A stretch of DNA of 64,000 bases from Bacillus methanolicus PB1 (GTDB taxonomy: Bacteria > Bacillota > Bacilli > Bacillales > Cytobacillaceae), in the NCBI RefSeq assembly GCF_000262755.1, contig NZ_AFEU01000003.1, forward strand, positions 682,001 to 746,000, written 5' to 3'. The translations under genes and the position numbers were made by a program. The notes beneath the pieces were generated by a model. That model was given only the letters and a program-made list of their open reading frames with translations. It made no database searches and was not told where the DNA came from. Within the stretch, counting starts at the first letter, position 1; each line of letters opens with the position of its first letter. Of the stretch, positions 27,710 to 36,581 are shown piece by piece.

Positions 27710-28291
27710 TTAAATACTTTCATATACATTTTGCTTGCCGATCAACGATTGCAGGCGTGAGAAGATCAGCATAAAGACGATTGACAAAAGGAAGCCTTTT
27801 ATAATATTAAATGGCAGAATAGCCGTAACAATCAATTGTCTCGTTTCAGGAGCAGACATTGCAGGTGCGTTCAAGAAAAATGTATATGCCGGCAAAATGA
27901 CAAAATAATTTAAAACACTCATAAGGACAGACATTACAATTGTTCCGGTCACCAAAGCAATTGTCATGCCTTTTTTTGTTTTAAGTTTGTTATAGACAAA
28001 CCAGGTCGGCAAGATGAAAATGATTCCGGCAGCGAAATTCGCAATATGTCCTACAGGTACGCCTGTCGGGCTCCCTTTCATCAAATAATCCAGAATATTT
28101 TTTATTAATTCAACAAGTATCCCGGCAGCCGGTCCAAAAACAAGTGCAGCAATCATTGCAGGAATATCACTGAAATCGATCAATAAAAAACTTGGAAATG
28201 GCGGAATCGGAAAATTCAAAAGCATCAAAACATATGCAATCGTACTTAGCATTCCCACCGTAACTATAGTCTTCGTGTTTAATTTTTTCAT
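27710..28291 (-). CDS. ribU: Riboflavin ECF transporter substrate-binding subunit RibU
   Basis: RibU (YpaA/FmnP) is the S component that captures riboflavin and works with the shared EcfAA'T energising module. The 193-residue protein has about six membrane helices and family motifs in IPPFPSFLLIDFSDIP and LMKGSPTGVPVG. AAAAGGAGAG before the ATG at 28291 sets the start. It is preceded by an FMN riboswitch, which fixes its role in flavin uptake and its repression by FMN. Confidence 0.94.
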   Translation of the reverse strand: MKKLNTKTIVTVGMLSTIAYVLMLLNFPIPPFPSFLLIDFSDIPAMIAALVFGPAAGILVELIKNILDYLMKGSPTGVPVGHIANFAAGIIFILPTWFVYNKLKTKKGMTIALVTGTIVMSVLMSVLNYFVILPAYTFFLNAPAMSAPETRQLIVTAILPFNIIKGFLLSIVFMLIFSRLQSLIGKQNVYESI

Positions 28292-28367
28292 GTTCCTCTC
28301 TCCTTTTGAGATCCATCTCATTGAAGGAAGAAAGGTTCAGCATTTAATGCAGCCCGTTAAAATGAAA

Positions 28368-28486
28368 GAGGCTGTCTCATAAGGGTCTGACCCCATGTGC
28401 ATTTATCAATATATAGCACATTTATCCAAAATTATGTCCTATATATTGTGTTATGGGGTCTGACCCTTAGGCTTTGAGACAGCCTC
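28368..28486. repeat. Inverted-repeat element A2, inside the ribU leader
   Basis: About 119 bases with nested arms: outer GAGGCTGTCTCA and its complement, next a GGGTCTGACCCCA core on both sides, then CAATATATAG/CTATATATTG towards the centre. The whole can fold as one long hairpin. It lies between the FMN aptamer and the ribU start. Confidence 0.85.
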
Positions 28487-28548
28487 ATTGGAAGGCACAC
28501 TTAATAAACGTTCAATTTCCTTTATTTTTTGAACGTCCGCAGAACCTC

Positions 28549-28684
28549 CATCTTCTCCCATCCAGACTATACTGTCGGCTTTGGAATCTCACCAAATCCT
28601 GCCTAAATCATATCAATTAGGCTCGCGGGCTTAGAGAATGCCTCATCACCGCCGGTCGGGAATTACACCCTGCCCCGAAGATAG
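28549..28684 (-). ncRNA. FMN riboswitch (RFN element)
   Basis: The minus strand shows the conserved blocks in order: CTTCGGGGCAGGGTG, AATTCCCGACCGGCGGT, AAGCCCGCGAGC, GCAGGATTTGGTG, ATTCCAAAGCCGACAGT and GGATGGGAGAAGATG. These are the RFN aptamer signatures that bind flavin mononucleotide. It lies about 260 bases upstream of ribU. The usual compact expression platform is not obvious: an ACGTTCAA/TTGAACGT hairpin follows (about 28508-28536) and then repeat A2. Confidence 0.95.
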
Positions 28685-28901
28685 ATCATATTATTTTTTC
28701 AAAACTTATTATACTGAAAAAAGTTCTTTTTGGGAAGTATTGTGACATTATCATTCGATCTTCATTAAAAGCCGAACATTCTTTCTTAATAATTATAAAA
28801 TCATTAGCTTTTACATACTTTAAAAATATTTAAAAAAATAGTAAATATTGTCCATTCAAGCTTTAAAAAGTTTACAATATAAAACGGAACAATATTTTAA
28901 A

Positions 28902-28930
28902 TTGACAGATAAATGTTCGTCTTGTAAAAT
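28902..28930 (+). promoter_or_regulatory. Sigma-A promoter of serA
   Basis: Perfect TTGACA (28902-28907) and TAAAAT (28925-28930) are separated by 17 bases, about 40 bases before the serA start. Confidence 0.8.
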
Positions 28931-28972
28931 AGCAGAAAATTGTTCTTCAAAACATAGACAGGTGGTATGGAA

Positions 28973-30547
28973 ATGCACTATATTTTAGTATCAGACGCAA
29001 TCAGTGAGGAAGGGCTTGCGCCATTGCTTGAAATGGAAGATGCCGAAATCATCCAGAAGAAAGTTGACGATCCGGAAGTTCCTCTCGACAAAGTTGAGGC
29101 TCTATTAGTACGAAGTGCTACAAAAGTAGAGGAAGAACTTATGGAAAAAATGCCGTCATTAAAGATTATAGCCCGTGCAGGTGTAGGAGTTGACAATATT
29201 GATGTACAGGCTGCCACAAAGCGGGGAATCATTGTGGTGAATGCTCCAGACGGGAATACGATTTCAGCTGCTGAGCATACTTTTGCGATGATGGCTTCAT
29301 TGATGAGAAAAATCCCTCAGGCTCATCAATCGGTTAAAAATTTGGAATGGAAAAGGAATGCGTTTGTTGGCACTGAGCTATTTGGAAAAACACTTGGCAT
29401 TGTCGGCTTGGGCAGGATTGGATCAGAAATTGCCAAACGGGCAAAAGCTTTTGGCATGTCCGTGCATGTATTTGATCCATTTTTAACAAAAGAACGTGCA
29501 CAACAAATGGGAATAATATCAGGTTCAATCGATGACGTATTAATGAATGCTGATATCATCACCGTGCATACACCTTTAACTCCTAAAACAAAAGGGCTAA
29601 TAAATGAACAAACATTAAGCAAAACAAAGAAGGGTGTTTTTCTCCTGAACTGTGCCAGAGGCGGCATTATTGACGAAAAGGCACTTGCCAAGTTTATAGC
29701 AAACGGGCATGTTGCCGGTGCAGCTCTGGACGTTTTTGAAACAGAGCCGCCAGGGGAAAATCCTTTATTTAAATTTGACAATGTGATTGTTACTCCGCAT
29801 CTTGGCGCCTCAACGAAAGAAGCTCAGCTAAATGTTGCGACCCAGGTTGCGAAAGAAGTTAAGATGTTCTTTGAAGACAAACCAGTTTTAAACTCAATTA
29901 ACCTGCCGGCTATGTCAAAAGATATATATGAAAAAATCCGGCCGTTCCATCATTTGGCCAAACAGATAGGATCGATGCTGTCTCAATGCGTCAAAGAAGG
30001 CGTAAATGAAATATCTGTTACTTATTCAGGTTCTGTTGTCGATCTTGAGACTTCCTACTTAACAAAAGCATTACTTTCAGGGTTTTTTAAAAACCGTATA
30101 GATGCAAATGTAAATGAAGTTAATGCTATGATTACAGCAAAGGAACGTGGAGTTACAGTCGGAGAAAAAATTTCTTCGAATACATTCGGTTATTCGAACT
30201 GCATTTCTGTCACAATTAAGGGCGATGATCATGATTATTCAATAAGAGGAACCTTTATTGAAAATTATGGACCAAGAATTGTATATATAAATGATTTTAA
30301 TATAGACTTTTTCCCTGATGGAAATCTCCTCTATATTCAGCATATAGACAGACCGGGAGTAATCGGGAGGGTCGGAAAAATTCTTGGTGACCATCATATT
30401 AATATTGCAACGATGCAGGTCGGCCGAAAAGAGGCCGGTGGGGAAGCGATTATGGTCTTATCTTGTGACAAACCGCTTGATGATGAGAAAGTTAAATTGT
30501 TGCAGGAACTTGATGATATAGTATCCATTAATCCAATCATACTCTAA
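28973..30547 (+). CDS. serA: D-3-phosphoglycerate dehydrogenase
   Basis: SerA oxidises 3-phosphoglycerate in the first step of serine synthesis. The 524-residue protein has the catalytic domain, the NAD motif GLGRIG (about 146-151), the catalytic Arg/Glu/His segments ([28 protein letters not shown]), an intervening ASB domain and a C-terminal ACT domain (about 450-524, [13 protein letters not shown]) for feedback. AGGTGG lies about six bases before the ATG at 28973; an ATG two codons earlier abuts it. Confidence 0.96.
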   Translation: MHYILVSDAISEEGLAPLLEMEDAEIIQKKVDDPEVPLDKVEALLVRSATKVEEELMEKMPSLKIIARAGVGVDNIDVQAATKRGIIVVNAPDGNTISAAEHTFAMMASLMRKIPQAHQSVKNLEWKRNAFVGTELFGKTLGIVGLGRIGSEIAKRAKAFGMSVHVFDPFLTKERAQQMGIISGSIDDVLMNADIITVHTPLTPKTKGLINEQTLSKTKKGVFLLNCARGGIIDEKALAKFIANGHVAGAALDVFETEPPGENPLFKFDNVIVTPHLGASTKEAQLNVATQVAKEVKMFFEDKPVLNSINLPAMSKDIYEKIRPFHHLAKQIGSMLSQCVKEGVNEISVTYSGSVVDLETSYLTKALLSGFFKNRIDANVNEVNAMITAKERGVTVGEKISSNTFGYSNCISVTIKGDDHDYSIRGTFIENYGPRIVYINDFNIDFFPDGNLLYIQHIDRPGVIGRVGKILGDHHINIATMQVGRKEAGGEAIMVLSCDKPLDDEKVKLLQELDDIVSINPIIL

Positions 30548-30569
30548 TCAACAAGCTATTAAATACATA

Positions 30570-30598
30570 AGGCTGATTCATATGCTATGAGTCAGCCC
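30570..30598. repeat. Short element A3, terminator between serA and hisK
   Basis: GGCTGATTCAT and ATGAGTCAGCC form an 11-base stem with a five-base loop; CCTCTCTATTGTT follows. This is the outer arm of the A family without the interior, lying 23 bases after serA and 10 bases before the end of the convergent gene. Confidence 0.8.
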
Positions 30599-30608
30599 CT
30601 CTCTATTG

Positions 30609-31421
30609 TTATCCTAGTGGATATTCTATTCTTTCTCCTTTTGAAAACGTCATGATTGTCTGATAGCCCGTCTCTTTCGCAAAACGAACAGCTTGGTCAA
30701 AATCTGCGCCAACATGCTCCGGAACATGGGCATCAGAAGATAAAACAATCGGAATTCCTTTCTGAAAACACATTTTTAATAATCTCGGATCCGGGTACAA
30801 CTCCCCGACCGGCTTTCTAAGACCGGCTGTACTGATTTCCACACAAGTCTTAGATTCAGCCAAAGCAGTCGTCGCCCTATCATATTGTTCCAGCAAGAAC
30901 TCTTCATTTTCCGGAACATACTTAAAAATTTTAACAAGGTCGAGATGACCTACAATATCAAACAAATTCGATTGAGCAAGTGTAATTACTTGATCAAAAT
31001 ATTTTTCATAAATATCATACAAATCCCTTTTATCCCATTCGGTTCTGTACTCTGCAAGGTCAATTCCAAAATCATCAATCCAATGAATGGAACCGATCAC
31101 ATAATCAAACTCGTATTGTTTTATGAACTTTTCCATTTCCGAATGCTTTCCGGGCGTATAATCCATTTCAATTGACATTTTTACATCAATTCCCTCGTTC
31201 CATGCTTGATAAAAAAGTTTTACATAATCTTCCATATCATAATATCTACGCTCATTTACCCATGGGTTCTGTAAAATATCTGCTGTTTGATAAAAATGGT
31301 AGGCATGTTCGGAAATGCCGAAATGTTCGATGCCCTTTTCTTTCGCCGTACCAGTGAATTTTTTTAAATAGTCGAGGGTAAGCGTTCCTCTTTCCAAATG
31401 ATTATGATAATCTGTCAGCAT
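30609..31421 (-). CDS. hisK: PHP-domain histidinol-phosphatase family protein
   Basis: The 270-residue protein begins with the metal-binding motif D4-YHNH (H6, H8) of the PHP superfamily, and later shows SEHAYH, IGSIHWIDDFGID, GHLDL and SSDAH. These match histidinol-phosphate phosphatases (HisK/HisJ, EC 3.1.3.15), which complete histidine synthesis by dephosphorylation of histidinol phosphate. B. subtilis has its hisK elsewhere; here the gene lies beside serA and convergent to it. The start is the ATG at 31421, although a TTG at 31442 lies in frame. The exact substrate is inferred. Confidence 0.78.
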   Translation of the reverse strand: MLTDYHNHLERGTLTLDYLKKFTGTAKEKGIEHFGISEHAYHFYQTADILQNPWVNERRYYDMEDYVKLFYQAWNEGIDVKMSIEMDYTPGKHSEMEKFIKQYEFDYVIGSIHWIDDFGIDLAEYRTEWDKRDLYDIYEKYFDQVITLAQSNLFDIVGHLDLVKIFKYVPENEEFLLEQYDRATTALAESKTCVEISTAGLRKPVGELYPDPRLLKMCFQKGIPIVLSSDAHVPEHVGADFDQAVRFAKETGYQTIMTFSKGERIEYPLG

Positions 31422-31489
31422 ATGTTCTAATTCCTCTCCCAATTTTTTTACTCATTATACTTTTAAAAAGGATAAGCAGCAAGAATTTT

Positions 31490-31532
31490 AAAAAAAAGAA
31501 AATAGATTATCAAACTTTTTTCTGATAGTATC
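31490..31532 (-). terminator. Terminator of the 43-residue membrane protein gene
   Basis: On the minus strand GATACTATCA pairs with TGATAATC around an A-rich loop and is followed by TATTTTCTTTTTTT. Confidence 0.6.
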
Positions 31533-31597
31533 TTCTCTCAAACATTATGTAAACCTTGTCTCGTCCCAAATAGATCTGTTAAAGTTCCTTCAGCAGG

Positions 31598-31729
31598 CTA
31601 TAACCAGTGCGATGTCAGCGCTCCATCTTCCATCATATCTGCGTGGGCCAGTTTTCCTCCCAGAAATAATAAGCTTACAAAAAAAGCGATTATTCCCGCA
31701 ATTAAAAACCTCTTTATGTAATCCAGCAT
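31598..31729 (-). CDS. Small single-span membrane protein, 43 residues
   Basis: TAGGAGG lies eight bases before an ATG at 31729, giving MLDYIKRFLIAGIIAFFV..., one membrane helix (about 8-26) and a short acidic tail ending GALTSHWL. AHA/D near residue 30 could be a signal peptidase site, so the product may be a secreted 13-residue peptide. The ORF is open further upstream but only this start has a ribosome binding site. No family recognised. Confidence 0.55.
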   Translation of the reverse strand: MLDYIKRFLIAGIIAFFVSLLFLGGKLAHADMMEDGALTSHWL

Positions 31730-31750
31730 GTTTTTCCTCCTAACGAATGT

Positions 31751-31810
31751 ACTCTCCCAATTACAATATGACAGCTTGTACTCTGTTAGAACGATTGTAA
31801 GGTTGGGAGT
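31751..31810 (-). promoter_or_regulatory. Inverted repeat in the leader of the 43-residue protein gene
   Basis: ACTCTCCCAATTACAAT (31751-31767) and the near-complement ATTGTAAGGTTGGGAGT (31794-31810) can form a stem with a 26-base loop about 20 bases before the start codon. No T-tract follows. It may be an RNA control element or an operator. Confidence 0.4.
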
Positions 31811-31877
31811 ATTCACATAAAGCACTTTTGTTAGTATTTGGAGCATTCCATCAATTTTATGAAAAAAAGGAAAAGAA

Positions 31878-31979
31878 ATGAGGCTGTCTCAAAAGCCCAA
31901 TGGTCCCATAACAAGTTGGATAAAAGTGCTATATATTGATAAATACGTTTGGGGTCAGACCCTTATGAGACAGTCTCAT
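31878..31979. repeat. Inverted-repeat element A4, 3' of rsiX
   Basis: Outer arms ATGAGGCTGTCTCA and TGAGACAGTCTCAT enclose a GGGTCAGACCC core, GCTATATATTGAT and about 40 other bases. The right end abuts the rsiX stop, and on the minus strand the left arm is followed by TTTCTTTTCCTTTTTTT, so it can terminate rsiX-sigX transcription. Confidence 0.85.
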
Positions 31980-31981
31980 TG

Positions 31982-33211
31982 TTATTCAATTGAGAGCTTA
32001 TTTGCCGCGACCGGAACTTGAAGTTCTTTTGACAAATCAAACGGTCCTATATTTTTAACAGGAGGATTTTCAACCTTGACAGCTTTAAAACCGAAATTTT
32101 TTGCCGTAAGTAAAATCGCTTCAATGGAAAACACCATTTCCTGTAAATCAGTTGCATTAGTGGATTTAGTAAGAAAAATAGATAAAGTGCCATTATTATC
32201 AGGTACCACTTTTTCAAATTGCAGTCCTTCTGAAAGTGAAGGTTTAAGCTGGTGAGTTTCCAATTCTTTTCTCATTGCCGCATACGCTTCATTAATTGTT
32301 TCATACTCATCCGGTGTAGGAACAATGAAAGGTTTTTTTCCTTTAGCCGGGTATAAAAACAAATAACCGTGTGCAGGGGTGCTTGATTTTTCAACAACTA
32401 GCTCTGTAATTTCATCATTTCCTAAAACAATTCCCTTTTCATTCTCGGTTGTGAATGTGATCTTTTCTACTTTGTCACCGTCAACAAAAGAGCTTAAAAG
32501 GGAGCTTTTAAACATAATTTCACTTGCTGAACCGAATCCATATTGATGATCTCGGGGAACATCGACATTTAAGACCTTTTTCAGAGAGTCATAAGCAAGA
32601 TTTGCATGCAAAGGGTAATATTCACTAAGGCCCCATTCTTCTTCTTTCAGATCGGCCATTGTTTCCTTAAATTGATCAAACCAAGTTTTATTGTCTTCTT
32701 TTTGAACAAGAACACTGACCGGAACAATATTTTGGCCATTTGCATCCGGAATCGCATAAGTCAGCAGCTCTTTTCCTTGTAAATCTTCCTCGTATACTGC
32801 AGTTCGTTCAACATCATCCGCCAATGTCTTTTCACTGGAAGGATTATTCTCATCGGCTTCAAATTTTACAGGATTGTCTTCCTGGAAAGAAACATCTTTA
32901 CTCTTATCCTCAATAGCTGCAGTATTATCATTTCGGGCCATTTCCATGTTTTCATTTGAAGTGGCTGAATTCAGACTCATGTATTGTTGTGACGGCTCCT
33001 GCCAATTTATTAAGTTAGGAGCAAGAATAATAAATAGAATCACAGCGGCTGCAGCAGCAAGACTGGGCATTATCCACATCTGTCTTTTCCTCTTTTTAGC
33101 CTTCAGGGCAATATTTTGATAGATGTCGCGCGGATCTCGATTATCGGATATTTTCGGCAGCTGCAGAAGTAATTCTTCGAGTTCTTTATCGGTCCACACT
33201 GACTTTTTCAC
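31982..33211 (-). CDS. rsiX: Anti-sigma factor RsiX
   Basis: RsiX is the membrane-bound inhibitor of sigma-X. The 409-residue protein has a cytoplasmic N-terminus (about 1-45) that would bind the sigma factor, one membrane helix (about 46-68) and a large extracytoplasmic part. It overlaps the end of sigX by 26 bases, the usual sigma/anti-sigma arrangement. The start is GTG at 33211 with AAAAGGAGG upstream. It is longer than B. subtilis RsiX, mainly in the acidic Asn/Glu-rich linker (about 80-140). Confidence 0.88.
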   Translation of the reverse strand: MKKSVWTDKELEELLLQLPKISDNRDPRDIYQNIALKAKKRKRQMWIMPSLAAAAAVILFIILAPNLINWQEPSQQYMSLNSATSNENMEMARNDNTAAIEDKSKDVSFQEDNPVKFEADENNPSSEKTLADDVERTAVYEEDLQGKELLTYAIPDANGQNIVPVSVLVQKEDNKTWFDQFKETMADLKEEEWGLSEYYPLHANLAYDSLKKVLNVDVPRDHQYGFGSASEIMFKSSLLSSFVDGDKVEKITFTTENEKGIVLGNDEITELVVEKSSTPAHGYLFLYPAKGKKPFIVPTPDEYETINEAYAAMRKELETHQLKPSLSEGLQFEKVVPDNNGTLSIFLTKSTNATDLQEMVFSIEAILLTAKNFGFKAVKVENPPVKNIGPFDLSKELQVPVAANKLSIE

Positions 33212-33737
33212 AAATTGCCACCTCCTTTTCGGCTAATTGTTCCATTTCTTTCTTCAATATTTTCAATGCCCTGTGCTGTGTCGTTTTTACTTTGCTTTCA
33301 GTCCAGCCTAAAGCTTCAGCTGTTTCCGCTATGGATAATTCATGAAGATAGCGCATAACGATGACCATTTTCTGATCAACTGAACATTTATCGAGACAAT
33401 CATATAGAGATCGGATTTCTTCATTTTGCAAAGCGACTTCTTCGGGTATTGGATGTTCGTCTTTGACTTGCTGCGTTGACCAATCGAATTTCTCCAATAA
33501 CCGTTGTTTCCATCCCTTTTGTTTTCGAAAAAAATCAATCGCTACATTTCTGGCGATAGAAAAGAGCCATGTTTTTTCACTGCTTTTCCCTTCAAACCGT
33601 TTATATGACTTTAGTACTCTTATATAAACCTCCTGAACAAGATCTTCAGCTAGTTCACGATTTTTTACCATATAATATAAGAATTGAAAAACATCCTGAT
33701 GATATTTGGAATAGAGTTCTTCAAAAACGGAGTCCAT
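33186..33737 (-). CDS. sigX: ECF RNA polymerase sigma factor SigX
   Basis: Sigma-X controls genes that alter surface charge and antimicrobial peptide resistance. The 183-residue protein has sigma region 2 (ELAEDLVQEVYIRVLK) and region 4 (SIAETAEALGWTESKVKTTQHRA). Its own promoter carries a perfect sigma-X-type motif (33765-33791), so it is autoregulated. It overlaps rsiX and lies next to resDE, as in B. subtilis. Confidence 0.93.
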   Translation of the reverse strand: MDSVFEELYSKYHQDVFQFLYYMVKNRELAEDLVQEVYIRVLKSYKRFEGKSSEKTWLFSIARNVAIDFFRKQKGWKQRLLEKFDWSTQQVKDEHPIPEEVALQNEEIRSLYDCLDKCSVDQKMVIVMRYLHELSIAETAEALGWTESKVKTTQHRALKILKKEMEQLAEKEVAICEKVSVDR

Positions 33738-33764
33738 CGATTCTCCTCCCCGTTTGAAATAATA

Positions 33765-33791
33765 GTCGAAATCTATGTATAAAAAGTTACA
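33765..33791 (-). promoter_or_regulatory. Autoregulatory sigma-X (ECF) promoter
   Basis: On the minus strand TGTAAC (33786-33791) and CGAC (33765-33768) are separated by 17 bases, the consensus for sigma-X/sigma-W-type promoters. It lies about 30 bases upstream of sigX. Confidence 0.8.
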
Positions 33792-33814
33792 TCTATAAAT
33801 ATAGACTTTTTCAA

Positions 33815-33847
33815 GTGAAAAAGAAAGAGCCTAAAGGTAATTCTTTC
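33815..33847 (-). terminator. Possible terminator of resE
   Basis: A GAAAGA/TCTTTC stem with additional inner pairs is followed by TTTTTC on the minus strand, about 135 bases after the resE stop and just before the sigX promoter. Confidence 0.4.
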
Positions 33848-33983
33848 CTCATGATTTTTTTAGAGTGTTTCACCATTTGTTCTTTCAAAGAAATAAGAAC
33901 AACCCCTGCCTTAATGACAGAGGCTGATAAAAATTTTTGCAATGTTTCCCGTGGATCAAGACTAATCGTCACAAAACAAGAAT

Positions 33984-35768
33984 TTATTCGATATTTCGTG
34001 GAATCAAAAAGGAAAATGTCGTACCGTGGCCAAGTTTGCTTCGAACAGATATATGGCCTTTATGAGCATTGATTATATGTTTTGCGATCGAAAGTCCGAG
34101 TCCTGTACCGGATCCGCGCTTTCTGGCTTTATCCGCTTTATAAAATCGCTCGAATACAAACGGCAAGTCTTCTTCCGGAATACCAGAACCTGAATCGCTT
34201 ACTTCAACGTGCAGACCCTGTTCATCAGCATCTACTGCAACTGTTACAGATCCTTTATTAGGGGTATGCCTGATCGCATTGTCGATTAAATTTGTTAAGA
34301 CTTGTTCGATTCGGTCGGGATCAAAACGGTATGTTGTTTGTTCGTTGTTTAATTTGAAGCTTAAATGAATATTCTTTTCTTTAGCCAAACCTTGAAACTT
34401 CCGGATAATCCTTTGAATGTACGGCTCAATTACTACTTCTTCAATCGTAAGTTGGAAATGCCCTGCTTCCATTCTTGCAAGATCCAATAATTCATTAACG
34501 AGGCGTCCCATTCGCAATGATTCATCATAGATAACTTTTGCCATTTCTTTTTTCTCTTCGTCCGTACTTGCCATGTCATCAACGATGGCTTCACTGTACC
34601 CCTGCATCATCGAAATTGGAGTCCTCAATTCATGTGAAACATTTGCAATAAAATCATTTCTGAGTTTATCCAGTTTACGCTCTTCTGTCATATCCCTGAT
34701 AACTGCTACAGCGCCTCTAATATACTCATTGTTATAAAGCGGACTCACAATAATAACCCAGAAACGGCCCTGAATTGAAATTTCTCGAACTTGCTCTTTT
34801 TCAGTATTAACCGCCAGTTGAAATAGCTCCATTACCTCTGAGGGAACTGCCTCTTTATTAGAATGGGTTTCATCTTGTTCAAAATACCAATTTTGCAAGA
34901 AACGCTCTGCCGGCGGATTAGTGATCAAGATCGTACCGTCGCGATTAAAGGTAATAACTCCGTCTGCCATACTGCTTAATATGCTGGCTAACTGTTCTTT
35001 TTCCTGGCTTAAAGCATTCATATTAAACTTTAACTGTCTACCCATCTGGTTAAAGGCAGTCGCAAGTTCACCGATTTCATCATGGGTCATGATCGGAACT
35101 TTTGTATCAAACTTTCCGCGAGCCACCTCAAAAGCGGCTTCCCGCATTTTTCTCAATGGAGATGTTATTCTTGTTATGAGGAAAAACGCAAAGCTAGTTA
35201 TTAAAACAAACGCAACTCCTGCCGCAAGAAAAATAAACTTTGTCGTTGTACGGGTGGTCTCTTGCATAACTTCTAAAGATTGGTAAATAAAGACAGCGCC
35301 TTTTTCACTATCAAACTGAATCGGGACACCGATAATTAAAATTTGCGTCTCTTCATCATCCTCTTTACCTTTCTTCGGTGGAGAATAAATGCTCTTGACG
35401 AATTTTTTTCCATGAAATACCGGTGATAAATTTTTTTCATTCAAGAAAACATTTAACGGCAAATGTTGTCCAGATTCAGTATTAGGAGAAAAGTAAGCAT
35501 GGTCTTTATCCCTTACAACCACTGCCTTAGTCACTTCATCTATCATTTTCCAAGAGATTTCAAGGCTTATTTCAAATTCTTCAGGAGCATGTTCTTCAAG
35601 AACTTGAGAAATTCTGTTTGCTGTTTCCGTTAATCCTTTTTCCGTTTCTTCGATATGATAGTTTTCAAAATAGCCAAGAAGCATGACTGTCAGAATAAAT
35701 AAAACAAAAGAAACTAGAAAAATAATGGTGATCCATAGCTTGCCAACTACACTCCGCCACAACATCAT
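33984..35768 (-). CDS. resE: Sensor histidine kinase ResE
   Basis: ResE senses oxygen limitation and nitric oxide and phosphorylates ResD. The 594-residue protein has two membrane helices (11-33 and 177-199) framing an extracellular domain, a HAMP domain (about 200-250), a PAS domain (about 258-365), the phospho-acceptor H379 in VSHELRTP and a C-terminal ATPase domain with the DNAIRH, DSGSGI and GLGLSIAKH boxes. Its ATG overlaps the resD stop (ATGA). Confidence 0.95.
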   Translation of the reverse strand: MMLWRSVVGKLWITIIFLVSFVLFILTVMLLGYFENYHIEETEKGLTETANRISQVLEEHAPEEFEISLEISWKMIDEVTKAVVVRDKDHAYFSPNTESGQHLPLNVFLNEKNLSPVFHGKKFVKSIYSPPKKGKEDDEETQILIIGVPIQFDSEKGAVFIYQSLEVMQETTRTTTKFIFLAAGVAFVLITSFAFFLITRITSPLRKMREAAFEVARGKFDTKVPIMTHDEIGELATAFNQMGRQLKFNMNALSQEKEQLASILSSMADGVITFNRDGTILITNPPAERFLQNWYFEQDETHSNKEAVPSEVMELFQLAVNTEKEQVREISIQGRFWVIIVSPLYNNEYIRGAVAVIRDMTEERKLDKLRNDFIANVSHELRTPISMMQGYSEAIVDDMASTDEEKKEMAKVIYDESLRMGRLVNELLDLARMEAGHFQLTIEEVVIEPYIQRIIRKFQGLAKEKNIHLSFKLNNEQTTYRFDPDRIEQVLTNLIDNAIRHTPNKGSVTVAVDADEQGLHVEVSDSGSGIPEEDLPFVFERFYKADKARKRGSGTGLGLSIAKHIINAHKGHISVRSKLGHGTTFSFLIPRNIE

Positions 35769-36481
35769 TCATTGACAACCTCAAACTTATAGCCTACTCC
35801 CCACACTGTAACAATCATCTTCGCTGCCTGTTCAGATACTTTATTCAATTTTTCACGCAATCTTTTTACGTGCGTGTCTACTGTTCTTAAATCTCCGAAA
35901 AACTCATAATGCCATACTTCTTTTAAAAGCTGTTCCCTGTCAAATACTTTATCAGGTGATTTTGCCAGAAAGTGTAATAATTCATATTCCTTTGGTGTCA
36001 AGCTGACTTCTTTTCCATCTGCAAGAACGCGGTGTGCATCGTTATCTATCGTCAAATGAGGGAATACAATAATATCTTTCGTTGTCGTGTCTGTTTTTAA
36101 GTAGCTTGTATTAGATGATCTGCGCAGCAATGCTTTAACCCTGAGAACTACTTCCCGAGGGCTGAAAGGCTTTACAATATAGTCGTCTGTGCCAACTTCA
36201 AAGCCCTGAACCCTGTTCACTTCTTCTCCTTTTGCTGTTAACATGATAACAGGTGTAGCTTTTTTCTCCCTTAATTCCTTGCATACTTCAATTCCGTCTT
36301 TTCCTGGCATCATCAGGTCAAGAATTATGAGATCATATTCACTTCCGAGTGCTTTCGCTAATGCTTCATTGCCGTCTTCCGCTTCCTCAATTATATAATT
36401 CTCCCTCTCCAAATACATTTTCAACAGACGTCTGATTCTTTCCTCATCATCAACTACTAAGATCTTAACATCTTTTTCCAT
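35765..36481 (-). CDS. resD: Response regulator ResD
   Basis: ResD is the OmpR-type transcription factor for aerobic and anaerobic respiration genes, including resA and nitrite reductase genes. The receiver domain carries the acidic pocket VVDDEE and the phosphorylation site D55 (LIILDLMMPG); the C-terminal winged helix has SLTPKEYELL and DTHVKRLREKL. The ATG at 36481 is eight bases after AAGGGG and preferred over the one six bases upstream. It is coupled to resE. Confidence 0.96.
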   Translation of the reverse strand: MEKDVKILVVDDEERIRRLLKMYLERENYIIEEAEDGNEALAKALGSEYDLIILDLMMPGKDGIEVCKELREKKATPVIMLTAKGEEVNRVQGFEVGTDDYIVKPFSPREVVLRVKALLRRSSNTSYLKTDTTTKDIIVFPHLTIDNDAHRVLADGKEVSLTPKEYELLHFLAKSPDKVFDREQLLKEVWHYEFFGDLRTVDTHVKRLREKLNKVSEQAAKMIVTVWGVGYKFEVVNE

Positions 36482-36581
36482 ATCCATATCCCCTTACAGA
36501 CAGTTTTATTAGTAGCGTTATGATATTGCAAAGAAGCCCCCACCCCGGTGAATGTGAAGACTTTCTAACAGCGAATTGCCT

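Noticed and set aside
29326-29781. A 151-codon minus-strand open frame inside serA
   Set aside because: It is antisense to the catalytic and NAD-binding core of serA; no start signal and no family resemblance.
34921-35286. A 121-codon plus-strand open frame inside resE
   Set aside because: It is a shadow of the HAMP/PAS coding region of resE, without ribosome binding site.
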